Positions 44,078-52,717 of a stretch of 64,000 nucleotides of DNA are shown one piece after another (the stretch's first letter is position 1; every line of letters starts with the position of its first letter). The translations under genes and the position numbers were made by a program. The notes below the pieces were generated by a model that worked only from the letters and a program-made list of their open reading frames with translations, was not told the DNA's origin and searched no databases. The stretch lies in assembly GCA_965227645.1 (NCBI GenBank), contig OZ245773.1, positions 1,302,001-1,366,000 of the forward strand. The letters are read 5' to 3'. This DNA comes from Flavimaribacter sp024343425. GTDB taxonomy: Bacteria; Pseudomonadota; Alphaproteobacteria; Rhizobiales; Rhizobiaceae.

Positions 44078-44935
44078 ATGGATTCCAACCGCTTCATTCT
44101 CGCCGCCCATTGCGTCAATCGTCCGGGCATCGTTTCTGCCGTTTCCACCGCGGTTTTCGGGCTCGGTTGCAACATTCTCGATTCCCAGCAATTCGACGAT
44201 ACGGAGAGCGGCCGGTTTTTCGTGCGCATGGTGTTCAACCACGACACGGTCACGCTGGACGAGGTGAGGGCGGTTCTGGAACCGGTGATGAGCGAACTCG
44301 ACATGGAGTGGACGCTTCGCGACCGCGAACACCGCCGCAAGGTGCTGCTGCTCGCGTCGCGTTTCGACCATTGCCTGGGCGATCTTCTCTATCGCTGGCG
44401 TAGCGGCGACCTCGAAATGGACGTGGTCGGCATCATTTCGAACTATCCGCGGGACACCTACAAGCAGATCACGATGGGAGACATTCCGTTCCATCATCTG
44501 CCGATCACCAAGGAAACCAAGCCGCAGCAGGAACAGCAGATCACCGATCTGATCGAGGAAACCGGCGCAGAACTGGTCGTGCTGGCCCGCTACATGCAGA
44601 TATTGTCGGACCAGATGTCGCGCAGCCTGTCGGGCAAATGCATCAATATCCACCACTCGTTTTTGCCGGGTTTCAAGGGCGCGCGGCCCTACCACCAGGC
44701 GCATGAGCGCGGCGTGAAACTGATCGGCGCAACGGCGCATTTCGTCACCGGAGATCTCGACGAGGGACCGATCATCGAACAGGACGTCGAACGGATCAGT
44801 CATCGCGACACGCCCGAGGGTCTGGTTCGCAAGGGGCGGGACATCGAGAGGCGGGTGCTTGCCCGCGCGGTGCGATACTACCTGCAGGACCGGGTCTTCA
44901 TGAACGGCGCCAAGACGGTGGTCTTTCCGGAGTAG
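44078..44935 (+). CDS. purU: Formyltetrahydrofolate deformylase PurU
   Basis: This 285-residue enzyme hydrolyses 10-formyl-tetrahydrofolate to formate and tetrahydrofolate, balancing one-carbon units. It has an N-terminal ACT-type regulatory domain (about 5-85, CVNRPGIVSAVSTAVF) and a formyltransferase-fold catalytic domain with NIHHSFLPGFKGARPY (near 190) and the conserved Asp in GDLDEGPIIEQ. The ATG at 44078 was chosen; the frame extends further upstream into GC-rich spacer. It is adjacent to, but probably not in the same unit as, the disaccharide operon. Confidence 0.94.
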   Translation: MDSNRFILAAHCVNRPGIVSAVSTAVFGLGCNILDSQQFDDTESGRFFVRMVFNHDTVTLDEVRAVLEPVMSELDMEWTLRDREHRRKVLLLASRFDHCLGDLLYRWRSGDLEMDVVGIISNYPRDTYKQITMGDIPFHHLPITKETKPQQEQQITDLIEETGAELVVLARYMQILSDQMSRSLSGKCINIHHSFLPGFKGARPYHQAHERGVKLIGATAHFVTGDLDEGPIIEQDVERISHRDTPEGLVRKGRDIERRVLARAVRYYLQDRVFMNGAKTVVFPE

Positions 44936-45009
44936 AAAGGCGCTGAAATCCGGTCCGACAACCGCCATGTTGTTTACACGGCTGAGCAAATCGGGTCAGT
45001 ATCGCCGAC

Positions 45010-46560
45010 ATGTACGCTTCGCACGGATTTCTTCGCTCCGACATAGGCGATGTCGATATCGTCTGCCATGAGGGCGTCTATCACCTCTTTCATCTCGTCC
45101 TGCCCAATCACGACTTCATCGCCCATGCGGTGAGCAAGGACGGGATGGCGTGGAACCGGGTTCGCAACGCCCTCTTCGTCGGCGAGCCCGGCGAATGGGA
45201 CGACGATATGCTGTGGACGATGCATGTGTCTCCCGACCCCGAAAAACCGGGTTCGTGGCGGATGTTCTACACCGGGCTTTCCCGCGCGGAATTCGGCCGG
45301 GTGCAGCGCGTCGGGCTTGCGCGGTCGGACGATCTCTACCACTGGAAGCGCTGCGACAACGGCAATTACCCGCTGGAAATCGACGGCCGGTTGTATGAAT
45401 CCAGCGCCGATGAAGGCCGCAAATGGGTGAGCTTCCGTGACCCGTTCTTCTATCGCGACGAGGATAGCGGCGAGCGGCTGCTGTTGTCGTCGGCGCGGAT
45501 CAACGAGGGGCCGATCATCCGTCGCGGTTGCGTGGGGCTTGCGCGGGAGGTCGAGCCTGACGTCTTCGTGTTCGACAAGCCGCTGCATCGGCCAGGCCTC
45601 TACGACGACATCGAAGTGCCGAACCTCATCCGCATCAAGGACCGCTACTTCCTGCTCGGATCCATACGCGAAGACACGAAGGTTCATTACTGGTGGTCGG
45701 ACGGGATCGAGGGGCCTTACGAAAACTTCTACGACAATGTGCTGCTGCCGGAAGGCAACTACGCCGCCAGGATCTGCTGCTACGAGGGCAAATACCTGCT
45801 CTTCAACTTCTTCTCCCGGAAGGAAACGCTCTACGGCCGCGACATCATCACGAGGCTGCTGCCGCCGCCGAAGGAGATCGTTTCAGGCAAGGACGGCAGG
45901 CTGCATCTGAAATCCTTCAGCGGATTTGACGCTCTGGTGTGCGACTGCGAAACGATCAGCGACCCCGGTCAGATCTCCATGCTGTTCGACAATCCGCACG
46001 CCCGCGTCGAGGACCTGGACGACGGCATGCACATTCTGTGCCCGAGCGGCTACGAGGCGTTTCTGCTGCCGGGCCTGCGGCAGGACTTTCGCCTGCGCGC
46101 GCGCATGGAACTGGCGGGGCTCGGCAAATGCGGCATGGTGATACGCGTTTCGGAAGAGGGGGACGGCTATTACCTGTCGCTCGACCTCGTCAAGGGTATT
46201 GCGCAGATCCGGCACTGGGGCGCCAATCCGACGCCGGAGTTCGAGCACGCCTTCACCTACCAGACGCTGCAGACCGGCTATTTTCTGTCGAACATCATGC
46301 AGGGCGGATGGGAAATCGAAATTGTCTGCCATGGCATGTATCTCGAATTGTCGATCAACGGTCAGGTGACGCTGAGCCTCGTCGATGACGGTTTTCACGA
46401 GGGGCATGTCGGCTTCTACACGGAATCGGCCAATCTCAAACTTGACGACGTCGTCATGCAGTCGCTCAGCCGACCGACCACCGAGCAGGACAGCGTGTAT
46501 ACGGCCACGCGTCCCATCGACGCGGAGATCATTGGACCGGGTCCGGCCAGCGAGATATGA
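45010..46560 (+). CDS. Clan GH-J-like glycoside hydrolase
   Basis: This 516-residue protein has a five-bladed beta-propeller part (about 8-320) and a C-terminal sandwich (about 330-490). The GH32/GH43/GH68 acid triad has plausible equivalents: Asp14/Asp16 in IGDVDIVCH, Asp144 in the FRDP motif, and Glu202 in the IEVPN segment that replaces the usual ECP. No signal peptide is present. Coupled by ATGA to a HAD sugar phosphatase and then a GT4 synthase, it is a candidate hydrolase for the disaccharide made by those two genes. Exact substrate unknown. Confidence 0.75.
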   Translation: MYASHGFLRSDIGDVDIVCHEGVYHLFHLVLPNHDFIAHAVSKDGMAWNRVRNALFVGEPGEWDDDMLWTMHVSPDPEKPGSWRMFYTGLSRAEFGRVQRVGLARSDDLYHWKRCDNGNYPLEIDGRLYESSADEGRKWVSFRDPFFYRDEDSGERLLLSSARINEGPIIRRGCVGLAREVEPDVFVFDKPLHRPGLYDDIEVPNLIRIKDRYFLLGSIREDTKVHYWWSDGIEGPYENFYDNVLLPEGNYAARICCYEGKYLLFNFFSRKETLYGRDIITRLLPPPKEIVSGKDGRLHLKSFSGFDALVCDCETISDPGQISMLFDNPHARVEDLDDGMHILCPSGYEAFLLPGLRQDFRLRARMELAGLGKCGMVIRVSEEGDGYYLSLDLVKGIAQIRHWGANPTPEFEHAFTYQTLQTGYFLSNIMQGGWEIEIVCHGMYLELSINGQVTLSLVDDGFHEGHVGFYTESANLKLDDVVMQSLSRPTTEQDSVYTATRPIDAEIIGPGPASEI

Positions 46561-47282
46561 CGCGCGCGCCATTTCTGGTCGTCAGCGACATTGACGACAC
46601 GCTGACCGGCGACGCACAGGCGCTTGGTGATCTGACGCGCGTCCTCGCCGCGCATCGCGACACCGTGCGTTTCGCGCTCAATTCCAGCCGACCCTCGGCG
46701 AGCGTCGACAGAACCATCGAAACCGAATTTCCGCCGGGCTTTGAAGCGGACGCCTGCATCACCGCGATGGGGACCGAAATCCGCGTCGACGGGGACTTGC
46801 TTGGCGATTGGGAGGCGCGGTTCAGCGGCTGGCCCCGCGACGAGATTTTCCGCATCGTGGAGGCAGAAGGGCATCGGCCGCATGCGCCGGAATTCCAGAC
46901 GCGCTACAAGGTGAGCTTCGCCGTGCCGCGCGGAGAGCCGCAGGATCATGTCCGTGAAATTCTTGCTGAAACGGGCGCGGATTGCCGGTTCATCGCCTCC
47001 GGCGCTGACGATTTCGATATCATCCCGTCGCTCGCCGGCAAGGACAATGCGGCGATTTTTCTCGCCGGTTTCCTTGGAATTTCCACCGAGCGCCTTATAG
47101 TTGCAGGTGACTCTCAGAACGATCTGGCCATGTTCCAGGTCGCATCCGGGGCCATCGCAGTGGGCAACGCCCGCATGGAACTCCTCGACGCGATGCCCGT
47201 TAACACAAGTTACCGCGCGACCCGAAACCACGCCGCGGGAGTACTCGAAGGCCTCAGGCATTTCGGTGTGATTTCAGCTTAA
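46557..47282 (+). CDS. mfpsB: HAD sugar-phosphate phosphatase (mannosylfructose/sucrose-phosphate type)
   Basis: This 241-residue HAD hydrolase of the S6PP-like family has catalytic DIDDTL (residues 10-15) and the fourth motif GDSQNDLAMF (near 184). It dephosphorylates the sugar phosphate made by the next gene. Together they match the mfpsA/mfpsB pair that makes the osmolyte beta-fructosyl-alpha-mannoside in Agrobacterium; sucrose phosphate is a possible alternative. It overlaps the GH-J gene stop by ATGA. The symbol is a tentative transfer from the pair architecture. Confidence 0.78.
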   Translation: MTRAPFLVVSDIDDTLTGDAQALGDLTRVLAAHRDTVRFALNSSRPSASVDRTIETEFPPGFEADACITAMGTEIRVDGDLLGDWEARFSGWPRDEIFRIVEAEGHRPHAPEFQTRYKVSFAVPRGEPQDHVREILAETGADCRFIASGADDFDIIPSLAGKDNAAIFLAGFLGISTERLIVAGDSQNDLAMFQVASGAIAVGNARMELLDAMPVNTSYRATRNHAAGVLEGLRHFGVISA

Positions 47283-47318
47283 AGGGGCCGCGCTTTCGCT
47301 TGATCGAAAGGACCCTTC

Positions 47319-48605
47319 ATGCCCGAAAACACTCTTGGCTCATTGATGATGATTTCCCTCCACGGCTATGTGGCGGGCTCTCCCGAGCTCGGCAAGCCGG
47401 ACACGGGAGGCCAGGTCGTTTTCGTGCTCGAACTGGCCAAGCGCTTTGCGCGGCTCGGCTACCGGGTCGACGTCGTCACCCGTCAGTTCGAGGACCAGCC
47501 GGCCGAGGATCGCATCAACGACAATCTGCGCATCTGGCGCATTCCGTTCGGCGGACCGGATTTTATTCGCAAGGAGGACATGCACGACTGGTACGGCGAT
47601 TTCGTCAGCAACCTGCTGGCCGCGGTGCGGGCGCGCAAGCTGCACTACGACATCGTCAACAGCCACTACTGGGACGCCGGCGTGTCAGGCCAGAAAATAG
47701 CCGAAGAACTGCAGATCCCGCATATCCATACGCCGCATTCCCTTGGCTGGTGGAAGGCGAAGACGATGAAGGGCGCCAACGAGGCCGACTTCGCCGATTA
47801 TCGCTTCGACGAACGGATCCAGAAGGAATTCGTGCTTTATCGCAATTGCGATCACATCATTGCGACGAGCGAACATCAGGTCCAGCTCATCGAGAAACAG
47901 TACGACATGCCGCGGGAGAACATCACCATGATTCCTCCGGGCATCGACGAACAGCGGTTCACGCCGGTTCCGCCGCAGAAGCTGAAGGAAATTCGCCTGA
48001 AGCACGATCTGAAACCGACCGACGTCTATGTCGTGGGGCGGGCCGCAACCAACAAGGGATATGACCTGATCATCGACGCGCTGCCGACCTTGAAGGCGCT
48101 GCAGCCGAAAGCGCGTCTTGTGCTCGCCGCGGGCGCCAATTCCGCCGCGGACAAGAAGCTTTTGACGCGCTGGAAGAAAAAGGCTGCGGAGATCGGCGTG
48201 GCCGACAGCGTGGACTGGCGCGGCTATGTGGCGGACGACGACCTGGCGGACTATTATCGCGCGGCCGGCGTTTTCGCCTTGCCGTCGCGTTACGAACCCT
48301 TCGGCATGACGGCGGTGGAGGCGATGGCCTGCGGCACGCCGACGGTGCTGACGACGCGCGGGGGTCTTTTCGACCAGATCGAATTCGGACGGCACGCGCT
48401 TGTCGCCGACCCGACGCGTCCCGCCGAATTCGCGACCATGATCAACATGGCGATGCAATATCCCTGGCTTCGCGACACGCTCGTCGTCGAAGGCGCGCGC
48501 TTCGCCCGCCGCCAGTTCGGCTGGACGGGCATTGCGAGGCGCACCATCGGCATATTCGAGCGCTTCAAGGGCCGCTACGAGCCGGAGCTGGATGAAACGG
48601 CGTGA
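47319..48605 (+). CDS. mfpsA: GT4 mannosylfructose/sucrose-phosphate synthase
   Basis: This 428-residue retaining GT4 glycosyltransferase has an N-terminal PDTGGQVVFVLELA donor/acceptor loop, the SHYWDAG and HTPHSLG segments typical of sucrose-phosphate-synthase relatives, GRAATNKGYDL and the EX7E motif in RYEPFGMTAVEAMACG (near 325-333). I recall the same RLATNKGYDL-like string in the Agrobacterium mannosylfructose-phosphate synthase. The GDP-mannose versus NDP-glucose donor cannot be decided here. It is the third gene of the GH-J/phosphatase/synthase unit, 36 bp after the phosphatase. Confidence 0.82.
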   Translation: MPENTLGSLMMISLHGYVAGSPELGKPDTGGQVVFVLELAKRFARLGYRVDVVTRQFEDQPAEDRINDNLRIWRIPFGGPDFIRKEDMHDWYGDFVSNLLAAVRARKLHYDIVNSHYWDAGVSGQKIAEELQIPHIHTPHSLGWWKAKTMKGANEADFADYRFDERIQKEFVLYRNCDHIIATSEHQVQLIEKQYDMPRENITMIPPGIDEQRFTPVPPQKLKEIRLKHDLKPTDVYVVGRAATNKGYDLIIDALPTLKALQPKARLVLAAGANSAADKKLLTRWKKKAAEIGVADSVDWRGYVADDDLADYYRAAGVFALPSRYEPFGMTAVEAMACGTPTVLTTRGGLFDQIEFGRHALVADPTRPAEFATMINMAMQYPWLRDTLVVEGARFARRQFGWTGIARRTIGIFERFKGRYEPELDETA

Positions 48606-48659
48606 GGTTGCTCAGGGACATTCCGCCAGTTTTGTATATATGCCGAGAGGCCGTTCTGG

Positions 48660-48680
48660 ATCCCGCATCAAGTGCGGGAT
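48660..48680. repeat. REP-like palindrome, copy 1
   Basis: ATCCCGCA and TGCGGGAT form a perfect 8-bp stem with a TCAAG loop. The motif resembles short palindromes scattered between genes in many alphaproteobacteria. It is preceded by TGCCGAGAGG about 20 bp upstream. Confidence 0.6.
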
Positions 48681-48723
48681 GAGGGAATTTGGGGAGGCGG
48701 GGAGGACCTGAAAGTCCGGTGTC

Positions 48724-48748
48724 CGCAGCATCCGCTGCGCTAGTTTTT
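48724..48748 (+). terminator. Candidate terminator of the disaccharide operon
   Basis: CGCAGC pairs with GCTGCG around an ATCC loop, followed by CTAGTTTTT. The structure lies about 120 bp after the synthase stop codon. Confidence 0.5.
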
Positions 48749-48917
48749 CACATGGACTTTGATTTTCTCCTCATCGCCGACGCAGATCCGCGATCCATTC
48801 TGAGGTGCTGCTCAATCAGGGTTTTTGATGGAAACATATCCGACCGAACGCCCTTTATGGGTGTTCGATCCGCCGTTCTGCCCGCGAATTTCGGGTCTGC
48901 CGAGAGGCGGATGGGAA

Positions 48918-48937
48918 CCCCGCGCCTGGGCGCGGGG
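48918..48937. repeat. REP-like palindrome, copy 2
   Basis: CCCCGCGC (48918-48925) pairs with GCGCGGGG (48930-48937). It follows another TGCCGAGAGG box and shares the layout, not the exact stem sequence, with the first copy. Confidence 0.55.
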
Positions 48938-48962
48938 CCAGATTGTTAGGAAATTGGCGTCG

Positions 48963-49781
48963 TTACCGTGCGAGGCCCTGGGCCTGCAGGTAGGCGACGG
49001 AATCCGGTATTCTTGACTTGTCGCGGATCTCGATGATCAGGCGCGGATTGGAATCCAGGAGGCCGAGGGCCGCGAAGACGGATTTCCAGCAGATTGTTCC
49101 TTCGCCCAGGCTCCAGTGGCGATCGGCGTAGCCGTCGGCGTCCTGCAGGTGGATGTGGTTGAGCAGGTTTCCGGCGGCATGCACGTAGTAGTCGACGGGC
49201 GGCGCGCCGGTTGAGCCGTGCGCGTAGAAGGCGTGTCCGGTGTCGATCGAGACCCTGACGCTGTCGGAATCGAAGCTGCGGCACAATTCGACGCGGGCGT
49301 GGGCATCCTTGTCCTCGATGTTTTCGATGACAAGCACGCAGCCGATGTCTTCGGCGCGCTTGACGACGTCCGCGAGGGTTTCATGAGACCGCTCGACGAG
49401 CTGCGCGCGGGCTTCGGGGTAGTTGTCCAGATTGTTGTAGTCCCACGTCGTGTAGGGCGAGTGGATGACCATCTGGTCTGCGCCAATGGTTTCGCAGACG
49501 TCGAGGCCCTGCATGAACCGCTTCTGGACGACGGCGCGGATGTCCGGATCCTGCGAGGCGATGGTGAAGCCCCAAAACGGGCCGTGGACGCCAATCCGGC
49601 CTTCATGGCCGTCCAGAAGCTGCTTTGCACGCGCGGCGGCGGACTGCCAGTCGCCTTCGAGGAGGTCGGCGGAGAAGAAATCCTGGATTTCGAGGTCGCG
49701 GGGAAGCTCCCGCATCAGGTCGCGATGTATTTCGTAGTAGTCGAGCGTCATGGCCGCGCCGACAATCGGTAATTCACTCAT
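48963..49781 (-). CDS. Sugar phosphate isomerase/epimerase-like TIM barrel (AP endonuclease 2 fold)
   Basis: This 272-residue soluble TIM-barrel protein of the xylose-isomerase-like superfamily has metal-site residues in VIHSPYTTWDY, VIENIED, VSIDTGHAFY and HIHLQDADG. Members isomerise sugars or inositols or cut DNA at abasic sites; sequence alone cannot choose. Its position beside a disaccharide operon (convergent) suggests sugar metabolism. GAGG precedes the ATG at 49781; longer frames start at 49835. Confidence 0.85.
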   Translation of the reverse strand: MSELPIVGAAMTLDYYEIHRDLMRELPRDLEIQDFFSADLLEGDWQSAAARAKQLLDGHEGRIGVHGPFWGFTIASQDPDIRAVVQKRFMQGLDVCETIGADQMVIHSPYTTWDYNNLDNYPEARAQLVERSHETLADVVKRAEDIGCVLVIENIEDKDAHARVELCRSFDSDSVRVSIDTGHAFYAHGSTGAPPVDYYVHAAGNLLNHIHLQDADGYADRHWSLGEGTICWKSVFAALGLLDSNPRLIIEIRDKSRIPDSVAYLQAQGLAR

Positions 49782-50078
49782 CAGAGATCCTCGTAACGGG
49801 AAGGGCGGTCGGTCAAACGACCGCGGAACAGACAATGCGCCTGCGGAGGCACATCATTCACATGATCACAAACCGATGACAGACGGATTGCAGTTTGATT
49901 TCAGAATTATGATGCGATGAACGGCGGCCTGTGGAGCCGGAACGGTGGAAATCAGCCGCTATAAATACTGTCACAAACTGCGCCTAGAGCAATTCTGCCC
50001 TTGACTGAATCAATTGGGATTCCCTTTTGCGGATGTTTGTGATTCAAGATGCTGGCTGGGACAGGAGGCCAGCATCTG

Positions 50079-50438
50079 ATGACACGACCTCTTTCTATGG
50101 ATCTTCGCGAGCGGGTTGTTGCGGCGGTTGCGGCGGGCGAAAGCTGCCGTGCAGTTGCGACCCGATTTGGCGTTGCTGTTTCGTCCGTCGTCAAATGGTC
50201 GCAACGCTATCGCGCGACCGGCTCGGTTGCACCTGGCAAGATGGGCGGACATCGCAAGCACATTCTGGAGCCGCACCGGGCCTTTATCGTAGAGGCTATC
50301 AACCAGACGCCACATCTGACACTGCATGGGTTGAAGGCGCAACTGGCGGCCCGCGGAGTGACAGTATCGCACGATACAGTGTGGCGGTTCCTGCGCCGGG
50401 AAGGATTTCGGTTCAAAAAAAACTCTATTCGCTCTTGA
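50079..50438 (+). CDS. IS630 transposase, upstream frame (orfA)
   Basis: This frame encodes 119 residues of the DNA-binding part: MDLRERVVAAVAAGESCRAVATRFGV is the first helix-turn-helix, and the HLTLHGLKAQLAARGVTV segment a second winged-helix-like domain. The frame ends shortly after the A8 run at 50415-50422. AGGAGG precedes the ATG at 50079 by 10 bases. The protein alone lacks the DDE catalytic triad and may act as an inhibitor; the full enzyme needs a frame change into orfB. Confidence 0.85.
   Translation: MTRPLSMDLRERVVAAVAAGESCRAVATRFGVAVSSVVKWSQRYRATGSVAPGKMGGHRKHILEPHRAFIVEAINQTPHLTLHGLKAQLAARGVTVSHDTVWRFLRREGFRFKKNSIRS
50415..50422 (+). promoter_or_regulatory. A8 slippery site for transposase frameshift
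   Basis: Eight A residues sit at the exact junction where orfA must pass into orfB. The needed change is +1 (equivalent to losing one A); ribosomal slippage or RNA polymerase slippage on the run could both do this. Confidence 0.65.
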
Positions 50439-51027
50439 GCAGGCGCGCGCCGATATCGCACGACGACGACAACGATGGCGCTCCTTCCAGGCCAACCTCG
50501 ATCCACGTCAGTTGGTCTTTATCGATGAAACCTGGATCAAGACGAATATGACCCCCTTGCGCGGCTGGGCAGACAAAGGCAAACGACTGCGCAGCTTTGC
50601 ACCGCACGGTCACTGGCGTACGATGACCTTCCTTGGAGCACTGCGATGTGATGGTCTTGCCGCTCCCTGCGTCTTCGACGGGCCGATCAACGGCCAAAGT
50701 TTCCGCGCCTATGTGGAACAGATCCTGCTGCCGACGCTGAAACCCGGCGATATCGTCATTATGGACAACCTTGGCTCCCACAAGGCCGCAATCATTCGGC
50801 AATTGATCAAAGCGGCAGGAGCTCGGCTCTGGTTTCTCCCACCCTATTCACCCGATCTCAATCCCATCGAGCAGGCCTTCGCAAAGATCAAGCACTGGAT
50901 GAGAATGGCCCAAAAGCGCACCATCGAGGAGACATGGAGGCACATCGGGAGTCTTATCCACACCATTACTCCCAATGAATGCGCAAACTATCTCAACAAT
51001 GCAGGATATGCTTCCGTGAAAACCTGA
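50416..51027 (+). CDS. IS630 transposase, downstream frame (orfB, DDE catalytic part)
   Basis: This frame opens at the A8 run in phase +1 relative to orfA and has no stop to 51027. Read through, it gives KTLFALEQARADIARRR and then the DDE core: FIDETW, IMDNLGSHK and FLPPYSPDLNPIEQAFAKIK. The fused product would be about 316 residues, the normal IS630 length. A TTG at 50512 could start an independent product, but no good ribosome-binding site is seen. It is expected to be expressed as a frameshift fusion. Confidence 0.8.
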   Translation, partial: KKTLFALEQARADIARRRQRWRSFQANLDPRQLVFIDETWIKTNMTPLRGWADKGKRLRSFAPHGHWRTMTFLGALRCDGLAAPCVFDGPINGQSFRAYVEQILLPTLKPGDIVIMDNLGSHKAAIIRQLIKAAGARLWFLPPYSPDLNPIEQAFAKIKHWMRMAQKRTIEETWRHIGSLIHTITPNECANYLNNAGYASVKT

Positions 51028-51080
51028 AACGCTCTAGGCTCTTGCTGTCATTCTGCATAGCAATCTCACGCACGGCGATC

Positions 51081-52556
51081 ATGAGCATACAGGCGCGCAA
51101 GGCGGTAATTTGTGTTTTCGACGGCCTGCGGCCTGATATGGTCAGCAAGGAACTGACGCCAAACCTCTGGCGGTTTGCAGCCGACGGCGCCTGGTTGAGA
51201 CAGGCGAGGTCGGTGTTTCCGTCAATGACGCGCGTCGCCACGACGAGCTTCGCCACCGGATCGAAGCCGCAGACGCACGGCGTCGTCAACAACGCGTTTT
51301 TTCATCGCTCCGTTATCGCCGATACGGCGCTGGATACGTCGAGGGCCGATCATCTGGCGCTTGCGGAGAAGTTTCATGAGGGGCGATTTGTGGAGGCCGC
51401 CGGTCTCGGATGCGCGCTCGCCAAGGCCGGAAAGAGCTATTGCGTCGTCCATTCGGGTTCCGCCGGTTCCGCCTATCTGGTCAACCACCGGGCGTCCCAC
51501 AATGGTCAGTGGACCTTTTCCATACATGGCCGTGAATTCACCCGCACGCCGGCGGCCGTGGACGAGGTCGTCGAAAGGTTCGGACCTCTGCCGCGCAGCA
51601 ATGGCGCGCCGAAATTCCTGGAGGCCGACTACGCGACCCGCGTGCTGACGGACCATGTGCTTGCGCGCCTGCAGCCCGACGTCGCGCTGATCTGGTTCTC
51701 GGAGCCGGACACGTCCTACCATTACCGGCAGATCGGCTCCCGGGATTCACTCGACGTGACGCGCAAGGTCGACGCCTGTTTCGGCTCGATCCTCGACGCC
51801 ATCTACAGTGGTCCGGACGCCGCCGACACGCTGGTCGTCGCCATGAGCGATCACGGGCAGATCAGCATGACGGGCGAATTCGACCTGATCGGCGCGCTGA
51901 AGGAACGCGGGTTCAGGGCGAGCGACCGCATGGAAGAGGGCGCGGAAGTGCTTGCGACCCACGGATCAGTGTCCGGATTGAGCCTCGTCAACTCCGACGC
52001 AAAACGGCTGCAGGATCTGGCGGCCACGCTGATGCACATGCCGCAAACCGGGATGGTGTTTTCGCGCGGCGGCGAAAACGGAAACGCCGCCATCGCCGGG
52101 ACGCTGGCCTACTCGCTCATCGGGATCGATCATCCCCGCGCGCCCGATCTTTTCTGGATCGCCCGATCCTCAGCGGCGCCGGACCCTTCCGGCGCGCCCG
52201 GAACCGGTCTGTTCACCGGCGGCGTAGGCGTTCCGGTCGGCGGCGGCATGCATGGCGGGCTCAACCCGCACGAACTCAACACGATGCTCGCCTTCGGCGG
52301 CGCCGGCATAGAGAGCGTCGGACAGATTGACGACGCCGCCGACCTGACCGCGATTGCGCCGACGGTTCTCGCCATGATGGGCGTTTCGGCGCCTGACACA
52401 ATGACCGGCAAGCCGATCGCCGCCGTAACCGGTCAGGCGCGTCCTGAAAGCATCCGAAAACGCGTCGAGGCGGAGTTCAACGGGTTTCGGCAGTCGCTCG
52501 ACAGTATGGAAGTTGAAAGTTCAAACATCGTGCTTGGCGGTGGAAGAGAAGTCTGA
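51081..52556 (+). CDS. Alkaline phosphatase-family phosphodiesterase/nucleotide pyrophosphatase
   Basis: This 491-residue protein belongs to the NPP/type I phosphodiesterase superfamily. Metal ligands and nucleophile are in VFDGLRPDM and PSMTRVATTSFATGSKPQTHG (Thr nucleophile), then FSEPDTSYHY, MSDHGQI and GGMHGG. No clear signal peptide is visible, so it may be cytoplasmic. Likely substrates are phosphonate or nucleotide phosphodiesters. The ATG at 51081 lies 44 bp after the IS630 end, so the IS probably sits in its promoter region. The peptide-ABC operon follows 161 bp later. Confidence 0.87.
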   Translation: MSIQARKAVICVFDGLRPDMVSKELTPNLWRFAADGAWLRQARSVFPSMTRVATTSFATGSKPQTHGVVNNAFFHRSVIADTALDTSRADHLALAEKFHEGRFVEAAGLGCALAKAGKSYCVVHSGSAGSAYLVNHRASHNGQWTFSIHGREFTRTPAAVDEVVERFGPLPRSNGAPKFLEADYATRVLTDHVLARLQPDVALIWFSEPDTSYHYRQIGSRDSLDVTRKVDACFGSILDAIYSGPDAADTLVVAMSDHGQISMTGEFDLIGALKERGFRASDRMEEGAEVLATHGSVSGLSLVNSDAKRLQDLAATLMHMPQTGMVFSRGGENGNAAIAGTLAYSLIGIDHPRAPDLFWIARSSAAPDPSGAPGTGLFTGGVGVPVGGGMHGGLNPHELNTMLAFGGAGIESVGQIDDAADLTAIAPTVLAMMGVSAPDTMTGKPIAAVTGQARPESIRKRVEAEFNGFRQSLDSMEVESSNIVLGGGREV

Positions 52557-52717
52557 AAGTCGATGGCGTTCCGATAGTTATCGTTAGTGAACAGTTTAAC
52601 AAAACTGTCACCGCACCGAAAAGATCGGGTCACATTCGTTGATTATTGTTGGCTTGACGCAACTTTCCTCCCACGCGTCGGAGTTTAATTCATCACATCA
52701 CTTACGAGGGCAACTCA

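Larger units (their letters stand above)
48606..48962. other. Gap of about 360 bp with paired palindromes
   Basis: No convincing gene. The region holds two REP-like palindromes, each preceded by TGCCGAGAGG (48660-48680 and 48918-48937), plus a hairpin with a T-run (48724-48748). It lies between the end of the disaccharide operon and a convergent sugar-isomerase-like gene. Confidence 0.55.
49985..51036 (+). mobile_element. IS630-family insertion sequence, TA-flanked
   Basis: A 1.05-kb element is bounded by TAGAGC (49985-49990) and its complement GCTCTA (51031-51036). The match continues loosely inward as TAGAGCRWTTCWG. TA at both outer edges fits the TA target and duplication of IS630. It encodes a transposase split into two frames at an A8 run. 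Nothing between the ends is obviously damaged, so it may be active. Confidence 0.85.

Noticed and set aside
48689..48949. 86-residue frame after the disaccharide operon
   Set aside because: It runs through the palindromes and terminator-like hairpin and has no protein-like pattern.
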